A DNA stretch of 25,650 bases from CAIPVR01 sp049316905 (GTDB taxonomy: Bacteria; Actinomycetota; Acidimicrobiia; Acidimicrobiales; Microtrichaceae). The DNA lies in NCBI GenBank assembly GCA_049316905.1, contig JBMOJH010000047.1, forward strand, positions 1 through 25,650, given 5' to 3'. A program made the translations under genes and the position numbers. The notes beneath the pieces are model-generated. The model was not told where the DNA came from. It searched no databases and saw only the letters and a list, made by a program, of their open reading frames with translations. Every line of letters begins with the position of its first letter. Position 1 is the stretch's first letter. Of this stretch, positions 22,480 through 25,650 are shown piece after piece.

Positions 22480-23127
22480 GTGAGTCACCTCCCGGCCCTC
22501 CTGGGCCTGCTGAACCCGGAGGACCTGATCCAGAAGGGCGGCTATCTGCTGCTCTTCGGGATCGTGTTCGCGGAGTCCGGCCTGCTGATCGGCTTCTTCC
22601 TCCCCGGCGACTCCCTGCTCTTCATCGCGGGGATGGCCTCGGCCGGCACGCTCGGGCGCAACGACATCCAGTTCAACATCTGGGTGGTGCTCATCGGCGT
22701 GTTCATCGCCGCGGTCGCCGGTGACCAGGTGGGCTACCTGTTCGGCCGGAAGGTGGGCCCCTCCATCTTCAAGCGACCCGACTCGCGGCTGTTCAAGCAC
22801 GAGAACGTGGAGAAGGCCCAGGCCTTCTTCGACCGCCACGGACCGAAGGCGATCGTGCTCGCCCGGTTCGTCCCCGTGGTGCGGACCTTCGTCCCGGTGG
22901 TGGCCGGCGTGGGACGCATGCACTACAGCACGTTCGTCCGGTACAACATCCTCGGCGGGTTCCTCTGGGGCGTGGGCGTCACCCTGCTCGGCTACTTCCT
23001 GGGCAACGTGGCCTTCATCCGGGAGAACCTCGAGGTGGCCATCCTCGGCGTCGTGGCGCTGTCCCTCGTGCCGATCGGGATCGAGGTGCTCCGCAGCCGG
23101 CGCGAGCGCTCGGCGCAGGAGGCCTGA
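22480..23127 (+). CDS. DedA family membrane protein
   Basis: A 215-residue DedA/SNARE-associated family protein, a group of integral membrane proteins that includes lipid-carrier (undecaprenyl phosphate, phosphatidylethanolamine) translocases. Visible family features are the N-terminal re-entrant region YLLLFGIVFAESGLLIGFFLPGDSLLF (acidic Glu plus GFFLPGDS), the segment AVAGDQVGYLFGRKVG, the basic motif ARFVPVVRTFVPVVAGVGRM (R-x3-P-x2-R with P-x3-G-x2-M) and the C-terminal helices with GFLWGVGVTLLGYFLG. Charged residues central to transport are all present. The tail LRSRRERSAQEA is cytoplasmic. GTG at 22480 is chosen because of the -10 element 8 nt upstream and because the protein then starts just before the first hydrophobic segment. 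It lies 46 nt after the UPF0182 gene. Confidence 0.92.
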   Translation: MSHLPALLGLLNPEDLIQKGGYLLLFGIVFAESGLLIGFFLPGDSLLFIAGMASAGTLGRNDIQFNIWVVLIGVFIAAVAGDQVGYLFGRKVGPSIFKRPDSRLFKHENVEKAQAFFDRHGPKAIVLARFVPVVRTFVPVVAGVGRMHYSTFVRYNILGGFLWGVGVTLLGYFLGNVAFIRENLEVAILGVVALSLVPIGIEVLRSRRERSAQEA

Positions 23128-23177
23128 GCGCCCGGGCGACACCCGGTCCGCCGCCCGTCCGTCGGGCCGGCCCGCTT

Positions 23178-23207
23178 TTGACGCCGGAAGACCGTTTCCA
23201 CTGAACT
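23178..23207 (+). promoter_or_regulatory. Candidate sigma-70-like promoter upstream of hppA
   Basis: TTGACG (23178-23183) and TGAACT (23202-23207) are separated by 18 nt inside an unusually A/T-rich pocket of the 165-nt gap before hppA. The -35 matches the consensus in five of six positions, while the -10 is weak. A leader of about 75-80 nt would result. Confidence 0.4.
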
Positions 23208-23214
23208 TCCCCGG

Positions 23215-23236
23215 GCGCCGGCCGGGGAACCGGCGC
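23215..23236 (+). terminator. Hairpin in the dedA-hppA gap
   Basis: A perfect 7-bp stem, GCGCCGG / CCGGCGC, with an 8-nt loop. It lies after the candidate hppA promoter, so it could be an hppA leader structure rather than the dedA terminator; the type given is one option only. No T-run. Confidence 0.3.
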
Positions 23237-23292
23237 TCGTCGCGCCCCGACGCGGGCGCCCGCCAGACCCACCGACCACAGAGAGACGTCCC

Positions 23293-25623
23293 ATGACGCA
23301 GATCCTCGCCGCCGAGGGCGGCTACCAGGTGTTCCGACTCGACAGCCAGGAGTGGTTCTGGCTGCTGTTCGCCGCCGGAGTGGCCGTCATCGCCCTGCTC
23401 GTCGGCCTCGCCATGATGCGGGGCGTCCTGTCCAAGGACGCCGGTACCGAGAAGATGAACGAGATCGCCGACGCGGTGCACGAGGGCGCGATGGCGTACA
23501 TCAAGCGCCAGTTCCGCACGATCCTGATCATCGTCGTGCCGCTCGCGGCCGTCGTGTTCGCCACGTCCACGGCGATCCTCCGGCCCGGCACCGAGGTGGG
23601 GCTCGACCGCTGGCAGTCCGGCCTCTACCGGATGCTCGCGTTCCTGCTCGGGGCGCTGTTCTCCGGCTTCATCGGGTTCCTGGGCATGTGGCTGGCCACC
23701 AAGGCCAACGTGCGCACCGCCGCGGCGGCCCGGTCCGGGAGCATGGACGCCGCGCTCCAGGTGGCGTTCCGCACCGGCGGCACCGTCGGCCTCTTCACCG
23801 CGGGGCTCGGCCTCCTGGGCGCCACCGCGATCGTGATGATCTTCCAGAACACCGCCTCGGCGATCCTGGTGGGCTTCGGCTTCGGTGGTTCGCTGCTGGC
23901 CCTGTTCCTCCGCGTGGGCGGCGGCATCTTCACCAAGGCCGCGGACGTGGGCGCCGACCTGGTGGGCAAGGTCGAGGCCGGCATCCCCGAGGACGACCCC
24001 CGCAACCCCGCCACCATCGCCGACAACGTGGGCGACAACGTGGGCGACTGCGCCGGCATGGCGTCGGACCTCTTCGAGTCCTTCGGCGTGGTGCTGGTCG
24101 CCAACATCATCCTGGGCGTCACTGCGTTCCAGTCGATCGGCATCCTGCCCGGGGAGCGGGCCAAGGGCCTGATCTTCCCGCTCGCCATGATGGCGGTCGG
24201 CCTCGTCGCCTCCATGGTGTCGATCTTCCTCGTGAAGGCCCGCTCCGGCGAGACCGACGCCCTGAAGCCGATCAACCGCGGCCTCAACATCGCCTCGCTG
24301 ATCTCCCTGGTGGGCGCCGCGGTCCTGGCGTTCGGCTACGTCGGCACCCCGGCGTTCCGGGTGGTCCGCGAGGGTGAGGTGCCCCTGTCCAACGTGGGCC
24401 TCCGCATGTTCCTCGCCATCGTCGTCGGCGTGGTGCTGGGTCAGGTGGCGAGCCGCATCACGCAGTACTTCACCTCGAGCCAGTTCAAGCCGGTGAAGGA
24501 CATCGCCGAGTCGGGCCGCACCGGCCCCGCCACCGTGGTGCTCTCGGGCATCTCCTCCGGCATGGAGTCCGCCGTGTGGGCCGTCGTGGCCATCGCGGTC
24601 GCCATCCTCGTGGGCCTCGGCCTCGGCGGCGGCGAGATCCTCTTCGCCTTCTACCTCGTGGCCCTCACCGGTATCGGCATGCTGTCCACCACCGGCATCG
24701 TGGTGGCCGAGGACACCTTCGGTCCGATCGCCGACAACGCCCAGGGCATCGCCGAGATGTCCGGCGAGCTCGAGGGCACCACCGAGAAGATCCTCGACGG
24801 CCTCGACACCGTGGGCAACACCACCAAGGCCGTGACCAAGGGCTTCGCCATCGGCTCCGCCGTGATCGCCGCGGTGGCGCTGTTCGCCTCCTTCCGCGAG
24901 ACGATCGCCGCCGATCTGCCCGGGCCGGGCGACGTGGCCCAGAAGTTCGGCGAGGTGGCGATCAACATCGCCGATCCCAAGACCTTCGCCGGCGGCCTCG
25001 TGGGCGCCACCGTGGTCTTCCTGTTCTCCTCGCTGGCCATCCTGGCCGTGGGCCGCACCGCCGGCACCGTGGTGCAGGAGGTCCGGCGCCAGTTCCGCGA
25101 GAAGCCCGGGATCATGGACTACACCGAGAAGCCCGACTACGGCCCGGTGATCGACATCTGCACCGGTGCCGCCCTGCGGGAACTCACCACCCCGGCGCTG
25201 CTCGCCGTGCTCATGCCGATCGTGATCGGCTTCGGACTCGGGGCGTACGCCCTGGGCGGCTTCCTGGCCGCCACCATCATCGTCGGCGCCCTGATGGCCA
25301 ACTTCCTGTCGAACGCGGGCGGTGCCTGGGACAACGGCAAGAAGTACATCGAGGAGGGCAACCTCGGCGGCAAGGGCTCCGACGTCCACAAGGCCGTGGT
25401 CATCGGCGACACCGTCGGCGACCCCTTCAAGGACACCGCCGGCCCGGCCATCAACCCGCTCATCAAGGTGATGAACCTGGTGTCGCTGCTGGTGCTGCCG
25501 GTGATCCTCAACATGGAGTCCGACGGCAACGGTCTCCGCTTCGCGATCGCCGGCGTGGCACTCGCGGTGGTGCTCGGCGCCGTGGTGTTCTCCAAGCAGC
25601 AGAGCACGTCCTTCGGGGACTGA
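23293..25623 (+). CDS. hppA: Membrane-bound proton-pumping pyrophosphatase, K+-independent type
   Basis: An integral membrane enzyme that couples hydrolysis of cytoplasmic pyrophosphate to proton export. The 776 residues give about 16 membrane helices. The substrate-binding signature DVGADLVGKVEAGIPEDDPRN starts at Asp218, followed by the acidic NVGDNVGDCAGMASDLFES. The second metal/PPi cluster is GGAWDNGKKYIEEG, with DTVGDPFKDTAGPAIN near the C-terminus. Subtype: GNTTKAVTKG carries Lys512 and Thr515 at the positions where K+-dependent enzymes have Ala and Gly, so this should be the K+-independent H+ pump. ATG start; only a weak purine run (AGAGAGACG) lies before it. It is preceded by a 165-nt gap with a candidate promoter. 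The final residues TSFGD form the first unit of a 15-nt repeat that continues past the stop. Confidence 0.96.
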   Translation: MTQILAAEGGYQVFRLDSQEWFWLLFAAGVAVIALLVGLAMMRGVLSKDAGTEKMNEIADAVHEGAMAYIKRQFRTILIIVVPLAAVVFATSTAILRPGTEVGLDRWQSGLYRMLAFLLGALFSGFIGFLGMWLATKANVRTAAAARSGSMDAALQVAFRTGGTVGLFTAGLGLLGATAIVMIFQNTASAILVGFGFGGSLLALFLRVGGGIFTKAADVGADLVGKVEAGIPEDDPRNPATIADNVGDNVGDCAGMASDLFESFGVVLVANIILGVTAFQSIGILPGERAKGLIFPLAMMAVGLVASMVSIFLVKARSGETDALKPINRGLNIASLISLVGAAVLAFGYVGTPAFRVVREGEVPLSNVGLRMFLAIVVGVVLGQVASRITQYFTSSQFKPVKDIAESGRTGPATVVLSGISSGMESAVWAVVAIAVAILVGLGLGGGEILFAFYLVALTGIGMLSTTGIVVAEDTFGPIADNAQGIAEMSGELEGTTEKILDGLDTVGNTTKAVTKGFAIGSAVIAAVALFASFRETIAADLPGPGDVAQKFGEVAINIADPKTFAGGLVGATVVFLFSSLAILAVGRTAGTVVQEVRRQFREKPGIMDYTEKPDYGPVIDICTGAALRELTTPALLAVLMPIVIGFGLGAYALGGFLAATIIVGALMANFLSNAGGAWDNGKKYIEEGNLGGKGSDVHKAVVIGDTVGDPFKDTAGPAINPLIKVMNLVSLLVLPVILNMESDGNGLRFAIAGVALAVVLGAVVFSKQQSTSFGD

Positions 25624-25650
25624 GCCTTCGGGGACCGGGCCTTCGGGGAC
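25610..25650 (+). repeat. 15-nt direct repeat spanning the hppA stop codon
   Basis: Three consecutive copies of CCTTCGGGGAC(T/C)(G)(A/G)G: 25610-25624, 25625-25639, and 25640-25650, the last cut by the window end. The first copy contains the final codons and stop of hppA; read on in the same frame, the copies would give repeated xFGD units. The total copy number is unknown. Confidence 0.85.

Noticed and set aside
22216..25389. Minus-strand open frame of over 1000 codons antisense to dedA and hppA
   Set aside because: His/Asp/Glu/Gly-rich shadow translation with no motif; hppA is certain on the other strand.

Overview
The window is very GC-rich (about 70% or more), with G/C-ended codons, many GTG starts and long antisense open frames. 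It looks like a chromosomal stretch of a high-GC actinobacterium. The phosphate two-component system, the UPF0182, DUF2342 and PDZ/Lon-like proteins and the abundance of leaderless promoters fit Actinobacteria; the class Acidimicrobiia is my best guess, but that is inference. No rRNA, tRNA, insertion sequence, CRISPR array or phage block was seen. No gene-free stretch exceeds 300 bases.

Layout. (1) 1-3353: phosphate-sensing operon, with the 3' part of pstB (cut by the window edge), phoU, a PhoR/SenX3-type histidine kinase and a RegX3/PhoB-type regulator, tightly spaced or overlapping. (2) 3445-7444: an MFS-like transporter converging on, and overlapping, a DUF2342 protein whose HExxH zinc motif is lost, followed by an HtrA-like membrane protein that has lost catalytic His and Ser. 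(3) 7506-9191: moaE, a small one-helix membrane protein and mreB, apparently one transcript; mreB appears to start at a CTG codon. (4) 9306-14116: a complete branched-chain amino acid type ABC importer in the order livG-livF-livH-livM-livK, closed by a strong hairpin terminator. (5) 14189-15794: a HEAT-repeat protein, a Pro/Ala-tailed protein of unknown function and a small two-helix membrane protein. (6) 15793-22433: a Lon-like PDZ protease with intact Ser/Lys dyad, a DivIVA-like coiled-coil protein that ends in a phage MuF-like cysteine domain, and a UPF0182 membrane protein. (7) 22480-25623: a DedA family protein and a K+-independent-type membrane pyrophosphatase.

The genes are mostly housekeeping: phosphate control, amino acid import, envelope and shape functions, and pyrophosphate-driven proton pumping. 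The most unusual item is the 746-residue protein at 17120-19360, which joins an N-terminal DivIVA-like segment and long coiled coil to a C-terminal domain that resembles the phage Mu gpF/SPP1 gp7 head-morphogenesis family. Other notable signals are a recurring leaderless-promoter pattern (TANNNT placed 6-8 nt before the start codon) at seven genes, two degenerate proteases side by side, two divergent genes whose ATG codons share one CATG, and a 15-nt tandem repeat that runs through the hppA stop codon to the window end.
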